A DNA stretch of 64,000 nt, from the NCBI GenBank assembly GCA_965208945.1, contig OZ242366.1:4340001-4404000 (forward strand), given 5' to 3'. The stretch comes from JAPPLB01 sp965208945. GTDB lineage: Bacteria > Acidobacteriota > Terriglobia > Bryobacterales > UBA6623. The position numbers and the translations under genes were made by a program. Position 1 is the first letter of the stretch; each line of letters opens with the position of its first letter. Shown here in pieces: positions 45,522 through 53,502 of the stretch. The notes beneath the pieces were generated by a model. That model was not told the origin of the DNA. It saw only the letters and a program-made list of their open reading frames with translations, and did no database searches.

Positions 45522-46595
45522 ATGGCAACGACCCAGCGATCATCCCGCAAGAGCGTATGGAAGGAGGTCGTCACGATCGGCCTCGATCTAGCAAAACACA
45601 ACGTCGACTTGGTCGGCTTGGACGCAACCGGCCGGGTGCTCACCCGTCGCCGCTACTCGAAGGGCAAGCTGCTGGAGGTGACCGCCCAGATGCAGCCCTG
45701 CCGTATCGGCATGGAAGCCTGCTGCGGCGCCCATCACCTGGGCCGCCAACTGCTGGCCCAGGGGCACGACGTGAAGCTGATGCCGCCCAAATATGTGAAG
45801 CCCTTTGTGAAGCGCGACAAGAACGACTCGACGGACGCCGAGGCCTGCGCGGAAGCCTGTCTGCGGCCGAGCATGCGCTTCGTGGCGGTCAAGAGCGAGC
45901 AACAACTGTCGATGCAGTCGCTGCACCGCTATCGCTCGCGGCTGGTGGGCAACTCGACGCAGTTGATCAACCAGGCGCGCGCCTTTCTGCTGGAACGCGG
46001 CATCACCCTTCCACAGGGCAAGCGTTGGTTTGTGGTCCGTCTGCCGGAGATCCTCGAGGACGCCGATAACGGCCTGTCCGACGAAATGCGGGCGCTGCTG
46101 GCGGGCATGTTTGCCGAATGGCAAGTGCTGGCAGAGAAGATTCAGCAAGTCAACACCTATCTGCTGAGGAAAGCGCAGGCGAGCGAGGCCTGCCGGCGGC
46201 TCAGAGAGATCCCCGGCATCGGCGTGCAGACAGCGACGGCCTTGGTGGCGACGATCGGCAACGCCGAGGCCTTCGAGAAGGGGCGCGACGTCGCTGCTTG
46301 GTTGGGTCTGGTGCCGAGAGAGTACTCCAGCGGAGGCAAGCAGCGCTTGGGAGGCATCAGCAAGCGCGGCAACCGCTACGTCCGGACGCTGCTGGTGCAC
46401 TGTGCCCGCTCGAGCCTCGACGTGCTCGCGAAGCGCAGCGACCAACTCGGCCAGTGGCTGCGGCGGATGCTCCTGAACAAAGATCGGCGGGTCGTGATCG
46501 TGGCGCTGGCGGCACGGCTGGCGCGCATCGCATGGGCCTTGCTGAGCAGCGGCCAGCGCTTCTCTCAACAGCGGCAACCAGCCCCGGCGGGTTAA
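45522..46595 (+). CDS. IS1111-group transposase (DEDD recombinase), copy 1
   Basis: 357 aa from ATG 45522 (GAGAGGA upstream); an open frame continuing upstream into the repeat is not used. RuvC-like DEDD residues D22 (GLDLAK), E65 (MEACCG), D102 and D105 (DKNDSTDAEA). The C-terminal Tnp20-type half has PGIGVQTATALVATIG and the serine-containing YSSGGKQRLGGISKRGN (S269/S270) characteristic of IS110-family recombinases. It would recombine donor junction and target under guidance of the element's own RNA. Apparently functional. Confidence 0.95.
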   Translation: MATTQRSSRKSVWKEVVTIGLDLAKHNVDLVGLDATGRVLTRRRYSKGKLLEVTAQMQPCRIGMEACCGAHHLGRQLLAQGHDVKLMPPKYVKPFVKRDKNDSTDAEACAEACLRPSMRFVAVKSEQQLSMQSLHRYRSRLVGNSTQLINQARAFLLERGITLPQGKRWFVVRLPEILEDADNGLSDEMRALLAGMFAEWQVLAEKIQQVNTYLLRKAQASEACRRLREIPGIGVQTATALVATIGNAEAFEKGRDVAAWLGLVPREYSSGGKQRLGGISKRGNRYVRTLLVHCARSSLDVLAKRSDQLGQWLRRMLLNKDRRVVIVALAARLARIAWALLSSGQRFSQQRQPAPAG

Positions 46596-46639
46596 CCGCC
46601 CTGCGGTCCGCCGTAGCACTACCAGGAGCTCACAGTTTG

Positions 46640-46830
46640 TCTGCTTACTCCCGATTGATGGACAAAACGGTCGTACCGGCGTCACCGAATCCTGTTACTG
46701 TTCATGGCCCTCACAGGTCGGCGTACTTATGAGGAGCGGGACGTGCGGACCCCATCATGGCCCGGAACCAGCGCGGTTCCACCTAGAGGTCGGATATATT
46801 GGCGCAGACCAACGTTCAGCAAGAAGGAAT
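46640..46830 (+). ncRNA. Predicted bridge RNA of IS copy 1
   Basis: Ends are approximate. Two similar modules occur: guide, CATGGCCC, loop, AGGTCGG, guide. In the first, TACTGTTCA (46696-46704) is the exact complement of the target right side TGAACAGTA, and GGCGTACTT (46720-46728) equals the target left side. In the second, CCCAT (46751-46755) complements the IS left end ATGGG, and ATATATT (46794-46800) equals the IS right end. The scaffold stem TGGCC/GGTCG uses G-U pairs only if transcribed from the plus strand. Confidence 0.75.
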
Positions 46831-46860
46831 AGGTGGACATCCCGGGAGCGAACCATATAT

Positions 46861-46954
46861 TGAACAGTACGTTGAGCACGGCAAGCAAGCGCAACGAAGT
46901 CCTGGCGGTCGTATCGCGTGCTTCGACCGTCGGGTGGTGAGAAATGCAGGCTAG
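46861..46954 (+). repeat. Right half of the CTAG repeat split by IS copy 1
   Basis: Resumes at TGAACAGTACGTTGAGC and ends GTGGTGAGAAATGCAGGCTAG. Joining it to 45329-45420 restores a normal 185 bp repeat apart from one extra T. Confidence 0.93.
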
Positions 46955-47063
46955 CGCTTTGCTCTCCTGGGTCCGGGATCCGAGTGTTTCGAGCGTGTCA
47001 CTCACAAACGGATAAACTGATCTGGAGTAGCCTCGGGATCGCTTCCGTCAAGGGCGCTAAGTT

Positions 47064-49436
47064 GTGAAGCCGGCATTAATCCTCTTATCGGTAAAGCCAT
47101 GTATCGCAGCGGCGGCGCTTGTGATCTCCGTGTTTTTCGTCCCCGCTGGGTTCTCGCAATGGATGGACGGCCGGCTCGAGGTCCAGGTGCTGGACCCGAG
47201 CGGCCGAGGGGTCACGGCGAGCATCGAACTCGCCTCGAGAAGTCCGGAATTTGTCGCAACGGCGACAGCGGACCCGGAAGGTAATGCTGTAATACGTCGG
47301 GTTCCACCGGGTGTCTACCGGCTTGCGGTGCGCCATCCCGGGTTCGAAGCCTTTGAACGCCAAGTCGAGTTCCGCTCCGCAGTCCCCCGATCGATCAAGG
47401 TGATCTTGAAGGTGGCGCCCGTGACCGAGGAGATCACGGTAAGCGCCTCTGCACCCCTGTTCGAACCGCTTCAACCGTCCGTACCCATGCGAGCCGGTCG
47501 TCAGTCCCTCGACCGGACACTCGGGACCACGCTGGGGCGAAGTACCGTCGATGTTGTCACGACGATGCCGGGCTGGTTGCTCGAGGCCAATGCCGTTCTA
47601 CATCCACGTGGTTCTGAATACGACACCCAATACGTGATAGACGGAATGCCCCTGTACGACAACAGGTCGATCGCGTTCGCCCCCCCCTTCGAGAACAGTG
47701 AATTCGAAGCCGTGAACGTCTTCACGGCTGGAATTCCAGCCGAATACGGTCGCAGGCTGGGTGGTGTGATCGCACTCGATACGCGAAGAACCGACTTGGA
47801 AGGCCACCACTTTACAGCGGATCTGCAGAGCGGAAGTTACTTGTCGAGGGGCGCTGCGTTGTCGCACCAGTACGCTGGGAAGCGAACGGAAGTCTCCTAT
47901 GGAGTCTTCGGAGGTTTGACGGACCGATACCTCGATCCGCCTTCGATAGAGAACTTCACGAACAGAGGGCATTCCAAAGGCGCCAACCTGCGCTTCGCAC
48001 GCGATCTGGGTTCACGTGACCGATTGACCTTCTACGCTCGCAGAAACCAAACCTCCTTCCTCGTGCCCAACGACTTGGTTCAGCAGCAAGCCGGCCAGCG
48101 GCAAGACCGGAAGTCGACCGAGTCGGCGGGGCAGGTCCACTACCAGGGTGCATTCTCGGCCCGGTCATTGGTTTCGATCCGAGGCATGCTCCGTGACCTG
48201 ACTTCCGAATTGTGGAGCAACACGCTTTCAACTCCGGTTTACGTCCTGCAGGACCGGGGCTTCCGGGAAGGAGCCCTCACCGGTGACCTCACCTTCGAAG
48301 AGGAACACCACACGCTGAAGATCGGTGGGGACCTGCGCGTGAGCGGGGTCCGGGAGCGCTTCTTGTCGGCCGAACCCGACGAACTTCCCGAATTCGATAT
48401 CGATTTTCGCGACAGGAAAAGGAGCACGGATGCAAGCCTGTTTATCCAGGACCATATTCGGGCCGGGAACTTCGCGGCAAGCCTTGGCGTTCGGTTCGAC
48501 CACTACAGTCTCTTGATCACGGACAGAGCCGTAAGTCCCCGCTTGGCGGCAAGCTACTATCTCCCGGCAGCGGCCCTGCAGTTCTATGCTTCCTACGACC
48601 GCATATTCCAGCCCCCGCCGATGGAGAACTTGCTCTTGAGCAGCGCCGCGGCGGGCTTCGGTCTCGATGATGTCGAAGGATCTTTGTCCGTGCCTGCGAG
48701 CCGCGCGCACTTCTTCGAGGTCGGTGTGCGCAAGCCCTTCGCGGACGTGATGAGGCTTGAGATCAAGCACTATTGGCGGAAGATTCGCAATCCCATCGAC
48801 GACGATGTCTTCCTCAACACCGGGCTCTCGTTTCCCATCACATTCGATTCGGCTGAGGTCGAGGGCACGGAACTGAGGCTGGAAACGCCTCGGTGGCGCG
48901 GAATTTCCGCCGTGGCCAGCTATTCGAACATGCTGGGCCTCACATCCTCGCCGGTCACCGGCGGGCTGTTTGTCGAGGGGGGTGAAGCGGAAGAGCTTCG
49001 GGATGTCATCGAGGAGTTCCCGATCAGCCAGGATCAGCGAAATACCGTCGCTGCGATGGTCCGATTTCAACTTCATCCTCGGGTCTGGGCGTCGGCGGGT
49101 CTCCAGTACGGCAGCGGCCTTCCCGTGGAACTGGAAGACGATGACGATGACGAAGATGAGGATGGGGATACTGACGAAGAGGAGCAATCGCAGCCGATTT
49201 CTCAAGAGATTCTGGAAAAGGTCAATTTCGAACGGGGTCGGGTACGACCGAATCTCAGCATCGACCTTTCCATCGGCGCTCAGGTATGGGCAAAGGACCG
49301 GCGCGAGGCCACGCTTCAATTCGACATTCGCAATGTAACCGACCGGCTCAACGTGATCAATTTCAGCGGCCTGTTTTCCGGTACCGCGTTGGCGCCAGGG
49401 CGTCAGTCCACCATACAACTGCGTCTTCGGTTCTAG
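47064..49436 (+). CDS. TonB-dependent receptor with N-terminal carboxypeptidase-regulatory-like domain
   Basis: 790 aa from GTG 47064 with AAGGG upstream. Signal peptide ending PAGFSQ, a regulatory-like beta domain at ~35-125 (LEVQVLDPSGRGVTASIELASR), a plug domain (SEYDTQYVIDGMPLYDNRS, FTAGIPAEYGRRLGG) and an outer-membrane barrel ending in the terminal phenylalanine LRLRF. Outer-membrane uptake of an unknown ligand. An acidic extracellular-loop-like stretch of Asp/Glu lies at residues ~691-710. Sits between two IS copies; its TAG stop is the first TAG of the repeat carrying the second IS. Confidence 0.88.
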   Translation: MKPALILLSVKPCIAAAALVISVFFVPAGFSQWMDGRLEVQVLDPSGRGVTASIELASRSPEFVATATADPEGNAVIRRVPPGVYRLAVRHPGFEAFERQVEFRSAVPRSIKVILKVAPVTEEITVSASAPLFEPLQPSVPMRAGRQSLDRTLGTTLGRSTVDVVTTMPGWLLEANAVLHPRGSEYDTQYVIDGMPLYDNRSIAFAPPFENSEFEAVNVFTAGIPAEYGRRLGGVIALDTRRTDLEGHHFTADLQSGSYLSRGAALSHQYAGKRTEVSYGVFGGLTDRYLDPPSIENFTNRGHSKGANLRFARDLGSRDRLTFYARRNQTSFLVPNDLVQQQAGQRQDRKSTESAGQVHYQGAFSARSLVSIRGMLRDLTSELWSNTLSTPVYVLQDRGFREGALTGDLTFEEEHHTLKIGGDLRVSGVRERFLSAEPDELPEFDIDFRDRKRSTDASLFIQDHIRAGNFAASLGVRFDHYSLLITDRAVSPRLAASYYLPAAALQFYASYDRIFQPPPMENLLLSSAAAGFGLDDVEGSLSVPASRAHFFEVGVRKPFADVMRLEIKHYWRKIRNPIDDDVFLNTGLSFPITFDSAEVEGTELRLETPRWRGISAVASYSNMLGLTSSPVTGGLFVEGGEAEELRDVIEEFPISQDQRNTVAAMVRFQLHPRVWASAGLQYGSGLPVELEDDDDDEDEDGDTDEEEQSQPISQEILEKVNFERGRVRPNLSIDLSIGAQVWAKDRREATLQFDIRNVTDRLNVINFSGLFSGTALAPGRQSTIQLRLRF

Positions 49437-49524
49437 CCTGCATTTCTCACCACGCGGCGAGGCGAAGTGCGTGAGAGGGCCGTCAGGACGAGGCGCGCGC
49501 CGCTTGGCGCGCGCAGGCGTACTT
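49433..49524 (+). repeat. Left half of a CTAG repeat, split by IS copy 2
   Basis: CTAGCCTGCATTTCTCACCAC to GGCGTACTT, interrupted at the same base as the first copy. Its first bases are the stop codon of the TonB receptor. Confidence 0.93.
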
Positions 49525-49625
49525 ATGGGATGGTTCGCTCCCCCTTCCGCTGCGTCGTCGAGTTCGGCCATGCTGGTAGCAACGGCCGTCCCCGGCCGCA
49601 GTTCACGAACCGAGAGGAAACCATC

Positions 49626-50699
49626 ATGGCAACGACCCCGCGATCATCCCGCAAGAGCGTATGGAAGGAGGTCGCTACGATCGGCCTCGATCTAGCAAAA
49701 TACAACGTCGACTTCGTCGGCTTGGACGCAACCGGCCGGGTGCTCACCCGTCGCCGCTACTCGAAGGGCCGGCTGCTGGAGGTGACCGCCGAGATGCCGT
49801 CCTGCCGCATCTGCATGGAGGCCTGCTGCGGCGCCCATCACCTGGGCCGCCAACTGCTGGCCCAGGGGCATGACGTGAAGCTGATGCCGCCAAAATATGT
49901 GAAGCCCTTTGTCAAACGTGACAAGAACGACTCGACGGACGCCGAGGCCTGCGCGGAGGCCTGTCTGCGGCCGAGCATGCGCTTCGTGGCAGTCAAGAGC
50001 GAGCAGCACCTGTCGATGCAGTCGCTGCACCGCTATCGCTCGCGGCTGGTGGGCAACGCGACGCAGTTGATCAACCAGGCGCGCGCCTTTCTGCTGGAAC
50101 GCGGCATCGCCCTGCCGCAGGGCAAGCGCTGGTTTGTGGTCCGTCTGCCGGAGATCCTCGAGGACGCCGACAACGGCCTGTGCGACGAAATGCGGGCGCT
50201 GCTGGCGGGCACGTTTGCCGAATGGGAAGTGCTGGAAGGGCAGATCCAGCAAGTCAACGGCTGCCTGCTGAGGAAAGCGCAGGCCAGCGAGGCCTGCCGG
50301 CGGCTCAGAGAGATCCCCGGCATCGGCGTGCAGACAGCGACGGCCTTGGTGGCGACGATCGGCAACGCCGAGGCCTTCGAGAAGGGGCGCGACGTCGCCG
50401 CCTGGTTGGGACTGGTGCCGAGGGAGTACTCCAGCGGGGGCAAGCAGCGCTTGGGAGGCATCAGCAAGCGCGGCAACCGCTACGTCCGGACGCTGCTGGT
50501 GCACTGTGCCCGCTCGAGCCTCGACGGGCTCGCGAAGCGCAGCGACCAACTAGGCCAGTGGCTGCGGCGGATGCTCCTGAACAAAGACCGGCGGGTCGTG
50601 ATCGTGGCGCTGGCGGCGCGGCTGGCGCGGATCGCATGGGCCTTGCTGAGCAGTGGCCAGCGCTTCTCTCAACGGCGGCAACCAGCCCCGGCGGGTTAA
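49626..50699 (+). CDS. IS1111-group transposase (DEDD recombinase), copy 2
   Basis: 357 aa, over 90 percent identical to copy 1 by eye. DEDD residues D22, E65, D102 and D105 and the YSSGGKQRLGG serine motif are kept. A glycine before the catalytic-region MEACC is cysteine here (RICMEACC versus RIGMEACC), the only change I noticed close to an active-site residue. Probably functional. Confidence 0.94.
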   Translation: MATTPRSSRKSVWKEVATIGLDLAKYNVDFVGLDATGRVLTRRRYSKGRLLEVTAEMPSCRICMEACCGAHHLGRQLLAQGHDVKLMPPKYVKPFVKRDKNDSTDAEACAEACLRPSMRFVAVKSEQHLSMQSLHRYRSRLVGNATQLINQARAFLLERGIALPQGKRWFVVRLPEILEDADNGLCDEMRALLAGTFAEWEVLEGQIQQVNGCLLRKAQASEACRRLREIPGIGVQTATALVATIGNAEAFEKGRDVAAWLGLVPREYSSGGKQRLGGISKRGNRYVRTLLVHCARSSLDGLAKRSDQLGQWLRRMLLNKDRRVVIVALAARLARIAWALLSSGQRFSQRRQPAPAG

Positions 50700-50743
50700 C
50701 CGCCCTGCGGTCCGCCGCAGCACTACCAGGAGCTCACAGTTTG

Positions 50744-50935
50744 TCTGCTTACTCCCGATTGATGGACAAAACGGTCGTACCGGCGTCACCGCATCCTGTT
50801 ACGGTTCATGGCCCTCCGAGGTCGGCGTACTTACGAGGAGCGGGACGTGCGGACCCCATCATGGCCCGGAACCAGCACGGTTCCACCTAGAGGTCGGATA
50901 TATTGGCGCAGACCAACGTTCAGCAAGAAGGAATA
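50744..50935 (+). ncRNA. Predicted bridge RNA of IS copy 2
   Basis: Same two-module plan as copy 1; ends approximate. Target guide TACGGTTCA (50800-50808) complements this copy's own flank TGAACCGTA, differing from copy 1 at the single base where the targets differ. GGCGTACTT is at 50824-50832. Donor guides CCCAT (50855-50859) and ATATATT (50898-50904) are unchanged, as the element ends are the same. Confidence 0.75.
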
Positions 50936-50964
50936 GGTGGACATCCCGGGAGCGAACCATATAT

Positions 50965-51058
50965 TGAACCGTACGTTGAGCACGACAAGCAAGCGCAACG
51001 AAGTCCTGGCGGTCGTATCGCGTGCTTCGACCGTCGGGTGGTGAGAAATGCAGGCTAA
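50965..51058 (+). repeat. Right half of the CTAG repeat split by IS copy 2
   Basis: Starts TGAACCGTACGTTGAGC and ends GTGGTGAGAAATGCAGGCTAA, so the terminal CTAG is changed to CTAA. Confidence 0.93.
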
Positions 51059-51070
51059 TCCCGTCCGGGG

Positions 51071-51199
51071 ACACCCACAGGCTACTCCAACCGCAGACTT
51101 TGCAATGCTCTTGAGGCGTTACCCGAAGCAGACTACGAACTCTTCAATCTGCCGAATATGAACGACTCCGATACCTGGGTTCGCAGTACGGATTCCTGA
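51071..51199 (+). pseudogene. Possible gene remnant
   Basis: A frame reading into NALEALPEADYELFNLPNMN and ending in TGA at 51197-51199 looks protein-like, but it has no start and no match I recognise. It may be the 3' end of a gene cut off by the neighbouring repeat. Confidence 0.3.
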
Positions 51200-51220
51200 T
51201 CAGTTCGTTGTAAGGCGGCT

Positions 51221-52327
51221 TCAATGCTTATTCCCATTGGTCGATGATTTCAGGGAATCATTGTGCCGTTCCCTGGCGTTGTCTTGTCGAAGGGAAGTCT
51301 GACTTGCTGCTCGAGGCTGCGTTCGTGACTGGGCAGAGCCAACCAGGCTCGTGACCGGCGGGAGAGAGGGCGGGAAAGGCTCGTCCGTTACGTGCGTCTG
51401 CGACATGCGGTCGTGCCAAGTGAGCTTCTCTTCGTCCGCCAGCGCCCATAGGAAGCCCAGCCCGGCGGCGCAGCAACTGAGGATGGTGCCCACCGCACGC
51501 CCCCACTTTTGCAAGTCGCTCGGTGGCTGACCGTCGATGCTCACAATCCGTAGTCGCATCCAAGTCATGCCCGCGGTTTCTCCTACGTAGCGCAGATAAA
51601 AGATCCAATAGAAGAAAAGGATCCCGACGAAAACGAATCCTAGTGTTCGAAAGCTCTCCGCGTCTGTCCCGAGGCTGTCTCCCAGGTTGTGGAAGACGCC
51701 CAGGAACACGCCCAAGGCAACCACAGCAACCGCCACATCCATCACACCGGCGATGAACCTTGCACGCATCGGAGCGGTTCCCGGTACCCTCTCAGATTGG
51801 TCTGAGACCTCGGGCAGAGACGTTTCCAGTGGAACCTCTTCTCGTGGCTCCTCCTCGGTGAGGTCTTCTTGACCCGGCTTGGTGCGCACCAGCGGAGGAA
51901 GCTTGGGGCCGGGCAAATCTGTTTCTCGTCCACTTTGAAGCACGCTGGCTGTAGAGGCCATCGATCCGGTATCGGTCTCAGAAGCGTCGTCCGGCCTACC
52001 CAGCGGCTGAAAGGTGATGACCCGGCTGTTGTGTCGAGCGGCCGGGCTCGCTGTTTCAGCACCGCCCGTGGCTGGAGCCGGTACTGCTTGACGCGCCTTC
52101 GGGCGGTTTCGGTAGGCATCGAGCTGGGAGTCGAGTTGCCTCTTCCTGGAAGGAAACGGTGGCATCTCGCTTCGGTTGCCACGGCTTAAAGGCGGCAAAA
52201 CGAAAGAGGAGGAAACCGCTGGCAACCGACTCCCATCTTCGCGGGAAGACCGCTCGGGCCTCCTGCCGCAGCGGGAGCAACGCGTCTCATCCTCCGCATT
52301 CCAAAAACCACAGTGGTTACACAGCAT
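51221..52327 (-). CDS. Zinc-ribbon and RDD-domain membrane protein
   Basis: 368 aa. An N-terminal zinc ribbon (C3-x2-C6 and C17-x2-C20) is followed by a ~170 residue disordered, charged linker. A membrane region of the RDD family then shows ARFIAGVMDVAVAVVALGVFLGVF, GFVFVGILFFYWIFYLRYV and VGTILSCCAAGLGFLWALAD segments. The basic, polar C-terminal tail is unassigned. RDD proteins are inner-membrane proteins sometimes linked to ion or solute transport. The role here is unknown. Confidence 0.75.
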   Translation of the reverse strand: MLCNHCGFWNAEDETRCSRCGRRPERSSREDGSRLPAVSSSFVLPPLSRGNRSEMPPFPSRKRQLDSQLDAYRNRPKARQAVPAPATGGAETASPAARHNSRVITFQPLGRPDDASETDTGSMASTASVLQSGRETDLPGPKLPPLVRTKPGQEDLTEEEPREEVPLETSLPEVSDQSERVPGTAPMRARFIAGVMDVAVAVVALGVFLGVFHNLGDSLGTDAESFRTLGFVFVGILFFYWIFYLRYVGETAGMTWMRLRIVSIDGQPPSDLQKWGRAVGTILSCCAAGLGFLWALADEEKLTWHDRMSQTHVTDEPFPPSLPPVTSLVGSAQSRTQPRAASQTSLRQDNARERHNDSLKSSTNGNKH

Positions 52328-52787
52328 CGTCGGTACGGGCTGGCCGGTGTGCCTCAGTGGCAGAGAGGCACCTGCAAGCTTGGGTCAATCTTGTTTTAAA
52401 CATTTTACCCTAGTTCTGTTTAGGACATCACGTTTCTGGGTCGTTGCAGGTTTTTTTTCGTGCCCTTGACATCCGGCTCGCAGTGGATGCGCAAGGGTCG
52501 CGCTACCGGAAACCGTCTCCAGACCGTCACGTCCTCCGACAAGTCACGGCTTCCCTTCCCACCATTTCCCGTCATTGCCCACTATTTCCCGGTAAAAAAA
52601 TGGCCTCTCCCCTTGAGCCGGTGTCAGCGCATCGTCAGCCTTTCTCGGTCGGTCTCACGACGAGCACCGCTCGCCGGGCAGCTCTTGTCGCCCTCAGTGC
52701 TGCGCCCGCTGCGGCGAAGATCGCAAGATGAACTCATGCTGCGAATGGGGAACGTTCTGGATTGCGATGGCCGCTTGCGCCATTTGG
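52328..52787. other. Gene-free region upstream of the ATPase operon
   Basis: Holds a 10-base-period track (CATTTCCCGT, CATTGCCCAC, TATTTCCCGG; 52562-52592), an AAAAAAATGGCC...GAGCCGGTGTC block and a GAACGTTCTGGATTGC motif (52752-52767). The same succession occurs before the sulfatase at 18158. No gene is seen. Confidence 0.45.
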
Positions 52788-52817
52788 TTGACTGCTATTT
52801 CCTCTCTGTGATAACTT
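52788..52817 (+). promoter_or_regulatory. Sigma-70-like promoter for the atp operon
   Basis: TTGACT (52788-52793) and TAACTT (52812-52817) with an 18 base spacer, about 130 bases upstream of atpH. Confidence 0.5.
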
Positions 52818-52944
52818 GATGATTCCTAAGGCTCTTTGCTCCACGAAACAGCGCTCCCCCCACCCTTCCGCACTCAAAAACTTCAAGTCTGAGCATGCGC
52901 GGTGCGTCGAACCGCTTTGGAGCAGGTCTTTGTAAAAGGTCTGT

Positions 52945-53496
52945 ATGGCGCTTGCAATTGCGACCAGGTATGTGAGGGCGCTGGCTGACGTTCTTGGCAG
53001 GCCCGACTCTCCCCTGCCTCCTGAAACCGCACTGGGACAGCTCGAAGCTTTTCGCTCATTGATCGACGGGTCGAATGAGTTGAGAAACGTCTTGGTTTCA
53101 CCGGCGGTGGACTCCGCCAAGAAGCGAGAGATTGTCCGTGAACTCGCTAGACGCATCGGAATCGCCGAGCCGGTGCGCAACTTCCTCTACATCGTGATGA
53201 ACCACAAGCGCGTAGAGTTGCTCGCAACGATGATCTCGGTGTTCCGGACATGGCTGGACAACCGGCTGGGCATCGCTCGTATCGAGGTGACTTCAGCGGA
53301 GTCGATGGACGCAACCCTGCGGCAGTCGTTGCTGAACAGTTTTGGCCGTGTCACCGGCCGGCAGGTGCGTGCCCGGTTCCATCAAGATCCCGAGTTACTC
53401 GGCGGAGCCGTCGTCCGGCATGGCTCGACGGTTTACGATGGTTCGCTGCGCACACAGCTGAACGCTCTCGACCGGGTACTCACCGGAAATCGGTAA
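52945..53496 (+). CDS. atpH: ATP synthase F1 subunit delta
   Basis: 183 aa peripheral-stalk subunit. N-terminal six-helix domain (IATRYVRALADVL) and C-terminal AR-I-E-V-T-S-A-like RIEVTSAESM followed by LLGGAVVRHGSTVYDGSLRTQL are family signatures. First gene of atpHAGDC, 6 bases before atpA. AAAGG upstream fits a weak ribosome-binding site. Confidence 0.93.
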   Translation: MALAIATRYVRALADVLGRPDSPLPPETALGQLEAFRSLIDGSNELRNVLVSPAVDSAKKREIVRELARRIGIAEPVRNFLYIVMNHKRVELLATMISVFRTWLDNRLGIARIEVTSAESMDATLRQSLLNSFGRVTGRQVRARFHQDPELLGGAVVRHGSTVYDGSLRTQLNALDRVLTGNR

Positions 53497-53502
53497 ACAC
53501 CT

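Larger units (their letters stand above)
45421..46860 (+). mobile_element. IS110 family, IS1111-group insertion sequence, copy 1 (1440 bp)
   Basis: Bounded exactly by the two halves of the repeat: GGCGTACTT on the left, TGAACAGTACG on the right. Subterminal inverted repeats TGGTTCGCTCCC (45427-45438) and GGGAGCGAACCA lie a few bases inside each end, as in the IS1111 group. No target duplication beyond a shared T. It carries one recombinase gene and a ~265 bp 3' non-coding region with bridge-RNA-like guides. It is intact by all visible criteria. Confidence 0.93.
49525..50964 (+). mobile_element. IS110 family, IS1111-group insertion sequence, copy 2 (1440 bp)
   Basis: Identical length, site and orientation to copy 1, but with scattered substitutions, so it is an older or independently arrived relative rather than a fresh duplicate. 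The right flank is TGAACCGTACG instead of TGAACAGTACG. Subterminal inverted repeats are the same. Confidence 0.93.

Noticed and set aside
52466..52495. TTGACA at 52466 as atp promoter
   Set aside because: No -10 box at the right distance; the pair at 52788/52812 is closer to atpH and better spaced.
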